A DNA stretch of 5,456 nt from Planctomycetota bacterium (GCA_022573485.1 JACZTW010000258.1:1-5456), one strand, 5' to 3'; positions 1 to 5,456 are shown, counted from the stretch's first letter. The notes: generated by a model from the letters alone, not told the origin. A program made the numbers and translations.

Positions 1-2
1 AC

Positions 3-431
3 GAACTGCCGGCCGGGGCGGTGGTTGAGCTGGTGCTCAACGGCAGCCTGCTCGACGGCACGCCGTTTGTGGCCAGCGATTGCATCGTGATCGTGCCGCC
101 GGGTGATCGTGGGCCGATCAACGCCACCGTGGGGTCGAACGTGGGAGACACCTTCATCGAGGTGACCCCGCTGGATCTCAACATCGACAGCGATGGGTTT
201 ACCAGTTTCGGCAGAGCATACTACCCCGGAACGCTGCTGACGGTGACTGCTCCGCCGACCTCCGAAGGTCGGCGATTCGTGCGCTGGATGGTCGATGGCG
301 TCTTGCAGGAGATCGGCGTTAGAACGATCGAAGTCGCCGTCGCCGAGGACACTGCCTTGCAAGCCCTTTACCGTGGCCAGAGACGTCTGCGACCCGAGCG
401 GCCAATCGAATCGGACGAACCGCTCGATTGA
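3..431 (+). CDS. C-terminal part of a secreted/surface protein with a divergent InlB-type repeat (5' end outside window)
   Basis: The frame is open from the window edge and ends at TGA 429-431, giving 142 visible residues; the true start lies upstream. Two modules can be seen. The first, residues 1 to about 70, is beta-rich and carries the phrases NGSLLDGTPF and ASDCIVIVPP. The second, about residues 70-120, has GTLLTVTAPP, then FVRWMVDGV, then TIEVAVAEDTALQALY. That is the pattern of divergent InlB B-repeat domains, where an aromatic-x-x-W-x-x-x-G turn is followed by a beta strand and a D-x-T-x-x-A-x-Y end. Such repeats are known from cell-surface and secreted proteins, so an extracytoplasmic location is inferred. 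The last 20 residues are charged and Arg-rich, with no sorting signal that I recognise. The gene converges on the large minus-strand gene. Confidence is high that it is coding, moderate for the domain and low for any specific role. Confidence 0.8.
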   Translation, partial: ELPAGAVVELVLNGSLLDGTPFVASDCIVIVPPGDRGPINATVGSNVGDTFIEVTPLDLNIDSDGFTSFGRAYYPGTLLTVTAPPTSEGRRFVRWMVDGVLQEIGVRTIEVAVAEDTALQALYRGQRRLRPERPIESDEPLD

Positions 432-446
432 GCGTAGTGCTCCATT

Positions 447-475
447 ATACCGGTATCGATGGATTGACACGTGTC
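447..475. repeat. Pair of perfect 10-bp palindromes
   Basis: ATACCGGTAT at 447-456 and GACACGTGTC at 466-475 are both perfect palindromes, separated by 9 bp, starting 15 bp after the stop of the left gene. CCAT (442-445) and ATGG (459-462) flank the first almost symmetrically. Palindromes without a loop suit dimeric protein binding better than RNA hairpins. The TTGACA at 464-469 overlapping the second has no acceptable -10 element at 16-18 bp, so I do not call a promoter. The function is unknown and chance is possible. Confidence 0.3.
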
Positions 476-493
476 TGGGCGAATATGTGAAGG

Positions 494-513
494 GTCCCGC
501 CCCGGCGGCGGAC
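494..513 (+). repeat. Short GC-rich hairpin downstream of the left gene
   Basis: GTCCCGCC (494-501) can pair with GGCGGAC (507-513) around a 5-nt loop, giving seven G-C-rich pairs with one bulged C. It lies about 60 nt after the stop at 431 and is not followed by a T-run, so it is at best a weak or factor-assisted 3' end for the left gene. It could also be chance in GC-rich DNA. Confidence 0.25.
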
Positions 514-544
514 TTCGGCGAGCTCAGTCGAGTCGCGGGCTCTT

Positions 545-661
545 GAGTAGTGCTGGAACGAACCATGCCGAAGCCTTGCCGCTTCGGGCTTCGGGCTACA
601 GACTTCAGTTGCTTCCCCTGAAGCCTGTAGTCCGGGGTCCGGGGCCTTTCCAATACTGCTC
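545..661 (+). repeat. Long imperfect inverted repeat, foldable as one RNA hairpin on the + strand
   Basis: The inner arms are 582-608 and 618-644, 27 nt each around a 9-nt loop (609-617). They give 20 Watson-Crick pairs, 6 G-U pairs and one mismatch (A602/C624). Each arm holds a tandem 7-mer: CTTCGGG twice at 582-595 and TCCGGGG twice at 631-644. Outer arms 545-558 and 648-661 add 11 Watson-Crick pairs, 2 G-U pairs and one mismatch (C553/A653). A 23-nt left insert (559-581) separates inner and outer stems and can itself pair through CCGAAG (568-573) with CTTCGG (582-587). All 8 wobbles are G-U when read on the + strand and would be A-C mismatches on the minus strand. This points to a + strand transcript, possibly the 3' end of the left gene, or to a dispersed palindromic repeat of the genome. 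I cannot name a known family. Confidence 0.7.
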
Positions 662-678
662 GCCTCCTTCTCCGTCCT

Positions 679-720
679 AAAAAAAGTCCCGGGAGCTCGT
701 TGTGCGAACCCCCGGGACTT
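679..720 (-). terminator. Rho-independent terminator of the large minus-strand gene
   Basis: On the minus strand a perfect 10-bp stem AAGTCCCGGG/CCCGGGACTT is formed by 711-720 and 684-693 around a 17-nt loop (694-710). It is followed directly by a run of seven T (plus-strand A at 679-685, the first two also part of the stem). It lies about 20 nt after the stop codon at 740-742. Stem, spacing and U-tract make a textbook intrinsic terminator. This supports 740, and not the premature stop at 888, as the original gene end. Confidence 0.92.
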
Positions 721-739
721 CAGAAACCAACTCAATGGA

Positions 740-3290
740 CTACATGCAACCGGGAATCGGGAAGTGATCGCACACGCCGTCAACACCACAGACGTCGATG
801 ATGCACTCGCCAAGGTCATCACATTCCGCGTCGACCTCGCAGCATTCACCGAGGAAATCCCCAATGTCGAGCTGGCCGGTGCAACTGTTAATGCAGCCGT
901 TGTTGTCGCAGATGCCGAGCTGCACCAGGAGTTCGGAACAGATGCCCGTGATGCAACTCTGGAATTGCCCCTCCGCCCTCATTCGCACAAGCACACGCCG
1001 TGACGCAATCGTTGAACAAATCCTGCGGCGTGCAACCGGTCTCATCCGGGACGTTCTCGACGGGGTTATCGTTGGGGCATTGCGGGAACAGATCGACGGT
1101 TTCACCCACGTCCTCCGAAAGCGGGCAGGCGTCGCAGGCGTCGCCAAGGCCATCGCCGTCGCTGTCTTCCTGGTCATTGCTGCAGGCGCTGTCTTCGAGG
1201 CAGTCGGCATCTTCTACGCACGGGCCACCCACTTCGCCATTGACGCAGGTTCCGTGCCCCGGCGCATTGGCCACGTCTGGACAGTTATCACAGCCGTCCG
1301 GGATACCGTCTGAGTCCGCGTCCTGATCGTTCGGACCTGTCGGGCAAATGTCGCACTCATCGCCGATGCCGTCGTCGTCCTGATCCTCCTGACCGGGATT
1401 ATTGTCGAAGGGACAGTTGTCCGTGCAATCCGGAACGCCGTCTCCGTCAGTGTCCACAAACTCGAGTTGGCACTCACCCGTCTCCAGGTTGCACGTATTG
1501 ATCGTGCAATCGAGGCCGTCCTCGCAATCCACATGTTCTTCGCAGCATTCGTCCGGCGGCGTGCCGGCCCTGCAGCCGCTTGGAAGATTGTCATCATCGG
1601 GGTCGCACGTTTCATCACCGGTGCAGACTTCATCGTCGCTGCACGCGGAGTCGTTCGGCGTGCTCTGACATTGTCCGGCCACGCACTCGTCTGCTGTGCA
1701 GTCGGCGCCGTCACTGCAGGGCGTGCCGTCTCCCACGGGTGTGATCGTGGCACAATTGCCGTCATCACCCTCCGGATTGCACGAGGCCGTGTTGCACTGA
1801 TCGCCTGCTTCTGAACAGTCCACCGCCGTGCCGGCGCACTCACCGCCACCGCACAGGTCGTCGATCGTGCAGGCGTCGCCATCATCGCAGATGCCCACGA
1901 CGGGCACATGGACGCAGCCTGTGATGTCATCACAGGAATCTTCGGTGCAGACATTGCCGTCGTCGCACCCGATGGCCGTCCCGCCGCACACGCCCGCGGT
2001 GCATACATCGTTCTCGGTGCAGGCGCTGCCGTCATCACACGCGCCGCTTTGATTGGTCGGCTGCGCTTCGCATTCACGCGTCTCATCGTTACACACGCCG
2101 ACGTTGCACGCGTTGTCGAAGTCGGCGCAGTCCACATCCTCCCCGCACAGAACGCTACAGTCGACGTTGGGATCGTTCAGTAGTTCGTTCGTGTCCGTAT
2201 AGATGCGGGCATGCGCGGCCGCCGTAGCGTCAGCGGTTTCGATGAACTCCGCGCCGAGCAACGTGTAGCAGCCGCCATCATCAAGTCCCTCGATGGTGTT
2301 CAACTCGAAAGCCAGAAGATCCTGCGTGAGGAGGTCATTGGGGAATCCCAGGCCGGGGCCCTCCGGACCGAGCCGCTCGACGTTCAGAGGCAAATCAACG
2401 ACCAGCAGAATGCCATCAAACAACGGCCCGACTACCTCGGGCAGAATGACGCGCTGTCCGCCGTACTGAATGACGGATTCGTTGTGCCTGCTGTGGTAGG
2501 CATCCAGCGTCAGAGCGAAGCAACCATCAGTCTTCTCGCCTGCGCGCCAGAAGTACAGCGACATGACCACCGGGCCGCCGCCGTAGCGATAGCCGATCGG
2601 CGTCTTGTAGGCCACCACGTCGGTGCATTGTGCGTCACATGCTTCATCGCAAACACACGCGCCCAAGCCGGGCTCAATGATCCCGACCGGATCGAGCGCT
2701 TCATTGGTCAGTTCGCCATACGATCCGCACTGCACGGTGTACAGCTCGTCAATGAAGGTGTCGAAGAGTGTAGGGCCGGCGGGTCCTTCGGCTCCGGTCG
2801 CTCCCGTCGCGCCGCTGCCTCCCGTCGCACCGGTCGCGCCAGCAGCGCCGTCCGTACCGTCGGCGCCGTCGTGACCGTCGGCGCCGGTCTGGCCGACCGA
2901 GCCGTCCTGGCCATCGGCACCCTGGCAATCGAGCGTATCGAAGACTTCGTCGCCGTTGATATCCTCGTCAGGATCAGCTTCGCCGTTGCCATTGAGGTCC
3001 CAACAGGCCAGGCCTGCCGGCCCGGTTGCCGATTGGCCTGCGGGTCCGGGCTCACCGGGTTCTCCTGCCGGTCCGACCGTGCCGGCCGGTGACAACAAGC
3101 TCAGCGCCAGTGATCCCAGGCCGAAGAGCAGGTCGCGCTGGTAATCCTCCAGGCCGAGGAAGTCACCGCCGCACGCGGGGTAGGTGATCACCATGCTGAG
3201 CATGAGAATGACCATCGTACACTTCAATAGAAGTCTACGAACCCGTTTGCCAATCGTGGATGCCGTTGATTTGTCCTCTCGGGTTCTCAT
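740..3290 (-). CDS. Large secreted Cys-rich protein with collagen-like, CTDC-type and thrombospondin type 3 repeats (one frameshift)
   Basis: Start: ATG at 3290 is preceded by AGGAG with a 7-nt spacer. An upstream in-frame start at 3365 has no such support and adds a stretch that does not resemble a signal. Residues 17-40 form a basic then hydrophobic signal ending in YPAC; Cys40 may be lipidated, although the lipobox is poor. A second hydrophobic patch lies at 53-66. Gly-X-Y collagen-like repeats run about 69-93 and 123-173, split by a Cys96-to-Cys122 insert with DLNGNGEADPDEDINGDE, an Asp/Asn-rich probable calcium loop. Residues 174-375 are an unrecognised domain. Residues 378-605 hold Cys-rich repeats of the form CDDGxxCTxxDxC, like Dictyostelium CTDC repeats. 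Residues 612-673 and 705-723 hold DxDxDGxxDxxDxCP calcium loops of thrombospondin type 3 kind. The frame shifts at 968-971; after correction the protein continues to 849 residues with 12 further Cys. Uncorrected, it stops at 888 after 800 residues. The role is probably cell-surface structure or adhesion, by inference only. Confidence 0.88.
968..971 (-). other. Frameshift site (extra base in a four-base homopolymer)
   Basis: The coding strand reads GAG GGC GGA GGG G CAA TTC here. With all four G of the run kept, translation leaves the Cys-rich frame and gives a 26-residue tail (775-800) with no Cys and many His and Arg, ending at 888. Removing one G restores a frame with 12 Cys in the next 75 residues, which ends at 740 just before the terminator. 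A sequencing or assembly error, a real mutation, or +1 frameshifting would all look like this. Confidence 0.85.
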
Positions 3291-3297
3291 CTTCCGT

Positions 3298-3302
3298 CTC
3301 CT
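3298..3302 (-). promoter_or_regulatory. Shine-Dalgarno AGGAG that decides the start at 3290
   Basis: The minus strand reads AGGAG, then a 7-nt spacer, then ATG at 3290. This is a consensus ribosome binding site at good spacing. It selects residue 1 as the Met of MRTREDK, directly ahead of the basic and hydrophobic signal segment. Confidence 0.85.
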
Positions 3303-3316
3303 AATGTGAAGCAAAC

Positions 3317-3346
3317 TTCCACGGACGGATGACACGCACCGTGGAA
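3317..3346 (-). promoter_or_regulatory. Leader hairpin upstream of the ribosome binding site
   Basis: TTCCACGG (3317-3324) and CCGTGGAA (3339-3346) form a perfect 8-bp stem with a 14-nt loop in the 5' leader of the large gene, about 14 nt upstream of its Shine-Dalgarno. It does not cover the ribosome binding site and has no T-run, so it is not a terminator. It could stabilise the mRNA 5' end or act in translational control. No known riboswitch family is recognised. Confidence 0.5.
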
Positions 3347-3511
3347 ACACAACTTCTGTACCCATCCGAACCGATCGCGGACGGCGTTTCTACCAAGTCA
3401 GATTCAATGTGGGAAATCCACTCGTCGATGGGCCGACTCAGTCCACCCTGGGACAGAGACGAAATGATCGCGGAAGTCCCCCTCCTCCCGATTCTCTCTC
3501 TATCATCACTT

Positions 3512-3540
3512 AGTATAGCCGCCCGCTTGGGCCTTGTCAC
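3512..3540 (-). promoter_or_regulatory. Sigma70-type promoter of the large secreted protein
   Basis: On the minus strand GTGACA (3540-3535) stands 17 bp upstream of TATACT (3517-3512). Each hexamer matches the consensus at five of six positions, and the spacing is optimal. The transcription start is expected near 3505, giving a leader of about 215 nt before the ATG at 3290. No operator-like palindrome is evident beside it. Confidence 0.75.
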
Positions 3541-4324
3541 CCAAAGGCTTTCCCCTTGCGCGATTTTCTTTCTAATGGTTATCGGATGTTAGCGCGATGT
3601 GGGCCGGACGGCTCGATGATCGGGGTGGCTGGACGAAGTTAAAACTTCCGTGTCGACCATCATGAACACGAATGTCCTCGAATCGCTTGAGGTTGCGTAG
3701 CCATCGCAGATGTAGGCGTCCTGAGATCGACCGCAAATCCGTCCTCGCCCGTGTAATGCGCAGCTTCCGCGATGGCAGAATCCAGCACCTTCAATTTGGA
3801 AGGCAATCCTGAGAATCATCGCCGATCACCCAGGAGTCCCTTTGTGCTGGCATCTTAGCGATTTCCTTTCGATTCGCAATCCATATCACTCGCCAGACAA
3901 GGATACCCTCGATAGAGAGCTGTAGCTCAACACGGCTCCGATGCTTGCCCCCACATCGGTACAACTCCGCGTACGGTTCTGCTTACTCTTGTTCCCAGCG
4001 ATCTCAATCGATAGGCCGCGAGTTCATCAGTCGATCGGATAGGATAAACGCATGATCTCTTTTTTGCTGGCAGTCGGCGTTAAGGGTATGCACATCTGGA
4101 GATACGGCCAGGGGAGCGGTTTACCAGAGGATCCACGGCTGATTTGCGAACCTCTCATCCCGTCGTCGCTCGGATACCGAATTCATCTCTTGGATCAGTC
4201 GGCAATCTTTGCATCCGCACAGTTCGTCGCCGAGTGCCGCGGCGTGAGGAACCGGATGCGGTTTCCGCGTTTGACGGCCACATAGTGTTCAAATAGGCGT
4301 CCTCCAGGGCCACGTTGACGCTGA
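3541..4324. other. Stretch without a convincing gene between the promoter and the recombinase
   Basis: I see no gene here that I would defend. Base composition is closer to even than in the flanking genes, and stops occur in all frames. A minus-strand open frame at 3589-3819 (76 codons from an ATG) has no Shine-Dalgarno and no recognisable motif. Another minus-strand frame is open for 79 codons from 4431 to 4195, overlapping the recombinase end. It contains LFEHYVAVKRGNRIRFLTPR but has no ATG, GTG or TTG start. A weak hairpin, CCGATG (3938-3943) with CATCGG (3954-3959), has a 10-nt loop. The 10-mer TAGGCGTCCT occurs at 3713 and 4294, which chance can explain. The pieces could be remnants of a decayed gene carried with the recombinase, but I cannot identify it. 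Confidence 0.5.
4052..4285 (+). CDS. Possible small hypothetical protein, 77 residues
   Basis: ATG at 4052 is preceded by AGGA (4041-4044) with a 7-nt spacer, a reasonable ribosome binding site. The 77-residue product begins MISFLLAVGVKGMHIWRYG and shows no signal peptide cleavage site, transmembrane helix or motif that I recognise; the ending is Arg-rich. It lies alone in low-information DNA, converging on the recombinase gene with a 39-bp gap. The ribosome binding site is the only positive evidence. A chance ORF is at least as likely. Confidence 0.22.
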   Translation: MISFLLAVGVKGMHIWRYGQGSGLPEDPRLICEPLIPSSLGYRIHLLDQSAIFASAQFVAECRGVRNRMRFPRLTAT

Positions 4325-5032
4325 TCAAGTTGCCCGCTTGAGAATCTTGAACACGGCTTTTGCTGATAATGGCTTTTCGTTTCGATTGAACACGCCTTTG
4401 GCAGCGAGCTCCGCGCCGATCTTGCGAATGCTTAGTCCTCGACGCCTCAATTCGTGAACCTGCCGGATAGTTTCTTGTTCCCACTGATCTTTATCAAGGT
4501 CACCCTCATGACTGAAGCGATATCCGAATGGTGCGAACCGGCTGAACCGTTGTCCATTTCTCGCTTTGAACGCCAGAGCTTCGGCCGTGTGTTCCGCGAT
4601 CAGATCTCGCTGGAACTCGTTGAGAACGGAGAGCATGCGATACACCATTTTACCGCTGGCGGACGTCGTGTCGATGCTCTCCGTCAGGCTGACAAGATCG
4701 GCGCCGGCCTTGTTCAAGCGCTCGGCCAGCACCAACGCGTCCTTCGTTGATCTCGCCAGCCGGCTCAGGCTATACACGACGAGCGCCGCTTTCCGTTTAC
4801 ACGCGGTGGAGACAGCGCGCTGAAGTCCAGGACGGTTGTCCGCCCGCGACCCCGAGAGACCTGCATCGACAAATAACTCAAGAAGTTCATAATCATTGGC
4901 CTGAGCCCACGCTAGGATTTTCTCTTTCTGCGCATCCAGGCTGACACCTTCGGCAGCCTGGCGTTCCGTACTTACCCTGACATAGCCGACTGCTACGGAG
5001 TTTTCTGATGACATCCCTTTCGCTGATGGCAC
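4325..5032 (-). CDS. Serine site-specific recombinase, resolvase/invertase superfamily, short form
   Basis: The gene encodes a 235-residue DNA recombinase that cuts and religates DNA through a phosphoserine link. The N-terminal resolvase domain (about 13-160) opens with VAVGYVRVST, where Ser21 is the nucleophile and Arg19 its usual partner. Next come LDAQ (32-35), the YSLSRLARS motif (87-95) with Arg91 and Arg94, the loop TTSASGKM (122-129), and the long helix EFQRDLIAEHT (139-149). FAPFGYRF (166-173) matches the start of the Recombinase domain of large serine recombinases. The region 198-231 (RGLSIRKIGAELAAKGV onward) looks like a helix-turn-helix DNA-binding part. At 235 residues it is longer than Tn3/Hin types (about 185) and much shorter than large integrases. 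The first start is GTG at 5032; ATG at 5014 (residue 7) is equally possible. Neither has a well-placed Shine-Dalgarno, perhaps because an IS lies just upstream. The substrate site is not identifiable; no att or res site is seen. Confidence 0.93.
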   Translation of the reverse strand: MPSAKGMSSENSVAVGYVRVSTERQAAEGVSLDAQKEKILAWAQANDYELLELFVDAGLSGSRADNRPGLQRAVSTACKRKAALVVYSLSRLARSTKDALVLAERLNKAGADLVSLTESIDTTSASGKMVYRMLSVLNEFQRDLIAEHTAEALAFKARNGQRFSRFAPFGYRFSHEGDLDKDQWEQETIRQVHELRRRGLSIRKIGAELAAKGVFNRNEKPLSAKAVFKILKRAT

Positions 5033-5041
5033 AGCATCTAC

Positions 5042-5045
5042 TTAA
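5042..5045. repeat. Candidate IS target duplication TTAA
   Basis: TTAA is the only YTAR tetranucleotide between the recombinase start and the transposase start. IS701-family elements are known to duplicate a YTAR target on insertion, so this is the best candidate left target site. The matching copy would be at the other IS end, outside the window. Confidence 0.4.
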
Positions 5046-5094
5046 CACTACAGCGCAAAGTAAGCTCAAGAATCTGGCTGATCGTGTTCGATAA

Positions 5095-5132
5095 CTTCTG
5101 TCATGGAAACGATTTACGTTCTTTGACAGGAG
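5095..5132 (+). promoter_or_regulatory. Hairpin that sequesters the transposase ribosome binding site
   Basis: CTTCTGTCA (5095-5103) pairs with TGACAGGAG (5124-5132) over nine positions, with one G-U pair. Inside, AACG (5108-5111) can pair with CGTT (5117-5120). The whole Shine-Dalgarno AGGAG (5128-5132) lies in the stem. In IS10 and IS50, similar structures are known to block transposase translation from transcripts that read in from outside. A like role is inferred here. Confidence 0.5.
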
Positions 5133-5138
5133 CAAAGC

Positions 5139-5456
5139 ATGGATGTCGCAGAGATTCAGCGAGTTGGACGTGGACTTGACGCCTTTCTGGCGGAGTTTTC
5201 GGATTGTTTTGGGCGGTGCGATACGGAGTCGTATCTTGAGGTTTACGTGGAGGGTCAGAACTCGGACTTGCAGCGCAAGAGTGCCGAGCCGATCGCTCTT
5301 CGGGCCGGCATTGTTCCCCGTTCTCTACAGGTGTTTCTGGGCTCGGCGAACTGGGATGAGCAGCGGATGATCGATCGCACTCAAGAGATCGTGGCTCGTG
5401 ATCACAGTCACCCGTATGCCATCGGCCTGATCGATGAGACAGGGTCGGCGAAGAAG
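5139..5456 (+). CDS. IS701-type DDE transposase, N-terminal part (3' end outside window)
   Basis: This would catalyse cut-and-paste movement of its own IS by a DDE nuclease. The frame opens at ATG 5139 after AGGAG (5128-5132) with a 6-nt spacer and stays open to the window end, giving 106 residues. Family members are usually about 400-450 residues, so roughly a quarter is visible. The first 95 residues are mostly helical, with motifs typical of the family: SYLEVYVEGQ (31-40) and the dense stretch RKSAEPIALRAGIVPRSLQVFL (46-67) with its KSxEPIA core. These are followed by NWDEQRM (71-77). The visible end HPYAIGLIDETGSAKK (91-106) is the strand carrying the first catalytic Asp (Asp99) in the I-D-E-T-G-x-x-K-K pattern of IS701/DDE_5 transposases. 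Whether the remaining D and E are intact cannot be seen. The gene is divergent from the recombinase, with 106 bp between starts. Confidence 0.88.
   Translation, partial: MDVAEIQRVGRGLDAFLAEFSDCFGRCDTESYLEVYVEGQNSDLQRKSAEPIALRAGIVPRSLQVFLGSANWDEQRMIDRTQEIVARDHSHPYAIGLIDETGSAKK

Larger units (their letters stand above)
5046..5456 (+). mobile_element. Left part of an IS701-type insertion sequence
   Basis: The transposase type and the YTAR site at 5042-5045 suggest that the element begins at about 5046 with CACTACAGCGCAAAG. A 93-bp untranslated left end would then precede the transposase ATG at 5139. The terminal inverted repeat cannot be confirmed because the right end is beyond the window. The element sits divergently beside the recombinase gene and appears to have replaced its upstream region. 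Confidence 0.55.

Noticed and set aside
464..492. TTGACA at 464-469 as a promoter
   Set aside because: No TATAAT-like element at suitable spacing, and no gene follows on the + strand.
471..680. 69-codon + strand frame in the convergent gap
   Set aside because: It covers the inverted repeat, has no ribosome binding site and runs into the minus-strand terminator.
1214..2137. 307-codon second open frame on the minus strand
   Set aside because: It is an out-of-frame reading inside the Cys-rich part of the large gene. The product is dominated by Ala, Thr and Arg, typical of a shifted reading of GC-rich Asp/Cys codons.
2211..3092. 293-codon open frame on the + strand
   Set aside because: It lies fully opposite the large minus-strand gene, whose high GC and Asp/Gly/Cys codons leave few stops antisense. 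It has no ribosome binding site and its product is low in recognisable motifs.
3291..3365. Upstream in-frame start for the large gene at 3365
   Set aside because: No Shine-Dalgarno precedes it. It would read through the leader hairpin and place 25 extra residues before the signal segment, whereas ATG 3290 has AGGAG at 7 nt.
3301..3540. 79-codon minus-strand frame starting at 3540
   Set aside because: Its first codons are the -35 and -10 elements of a strong promoter, and the rest is the leader of the large gene.
3931..3985. Group II intron domain V-like words: CGTACGGTTC on the + strand and GAGCCGTGT on the minus strand
   Set aside because: The two halves are on opposite strands and cannot form the domain V hairpin. 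No maturase or other intron domains are nearby.
3913..3990. tRNA-like string AGCTGTAGCTCAA
   Set aside because: No matching D-stem partner, no anticodon arm of the right size and no T-loop GGTTCRA follow at the required distances.
5123..5128. Perfect -35 hexamer TTGACA
   Set aside because: It overlaps the transposase Shine-Dalgarno, and no -10 element lies 16-18 bp downstream. It is better explained as part of the stem pairing with 5098-5103.

Overview
The window looks like an accessory stretch of an environmental bacterial chromosome. A planctomycete, or another lineage rich in large secreted Cys-rich proteins, is the best guess. The evidence is a lipoprotein-like protein that joins collagen-type Gly-X-Y repeats, Cys-rich CDDGxxCT repeats and thrombospondin type 3 calcium repeats, next to the tail of a second probable surface protein with an InlB-like repeat. 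GC is high in these genes and visibly lower in the middle of the window. The phylum assignment is inference.

Layout. From 3 to 431 (+) is the C-terminal end of a secreted or surface protein. From 432 to 676 is a convergent intergenic region with two 10-bp palindromes and a long imperfect inverted repeat (545-661). Its non-Watson-Crick pairs are almost all G-U in the + strand RNA. From 679 to 720 is a clear intrinsic terminator for the minus strand. From 740 to 3290 (-) is the main gene, an 849-residue secreted Cys-rich protein. It is interrupted by a one-base insertion in a C4 run at 968-971, so the literal reading frame stops early at 888. Its Shine-Dalgarno (3298-3302), a leader hairpin (3317-3346) and a near-consensus sigma70 promoter (3512-3540) can all be read, giving a leader of about 215 nt.

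From 3541 to 4324 I see no convincing gene, only one weak small ORF (4052-4285, +). From 4325 to 5032 (-) is a 235-residue serine recombinase with an intact catalytic motif set. Just upstream of it, divergently oriented, begins an insertion sequence of the IS701 type. Its transposase starts at 5139 (+) and runs off the window. The IS left end is probably at about 5046, beside a TTAA that fits the family's YTAR target. That would place the IS about 10 bp upstream of the recombinase start and replace the recombinase's native promoter and ribosome binding site. The transposase's own Shine-Dalgarno is buried in a 9-bp stem.

The genes do not form one pathway. The left two thirds holds cell-surface functions, and the right third holds mobility functions (a site-specific recombinase and an IS). 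I found no CRISPR array, tRNA, rRNA or recognisable defence system. The most interesting signals are the strand-polarised long hairpin, the frameshift in the surface protein, the IS/recombinase junction and the sequestered transposase ribosome binding site.
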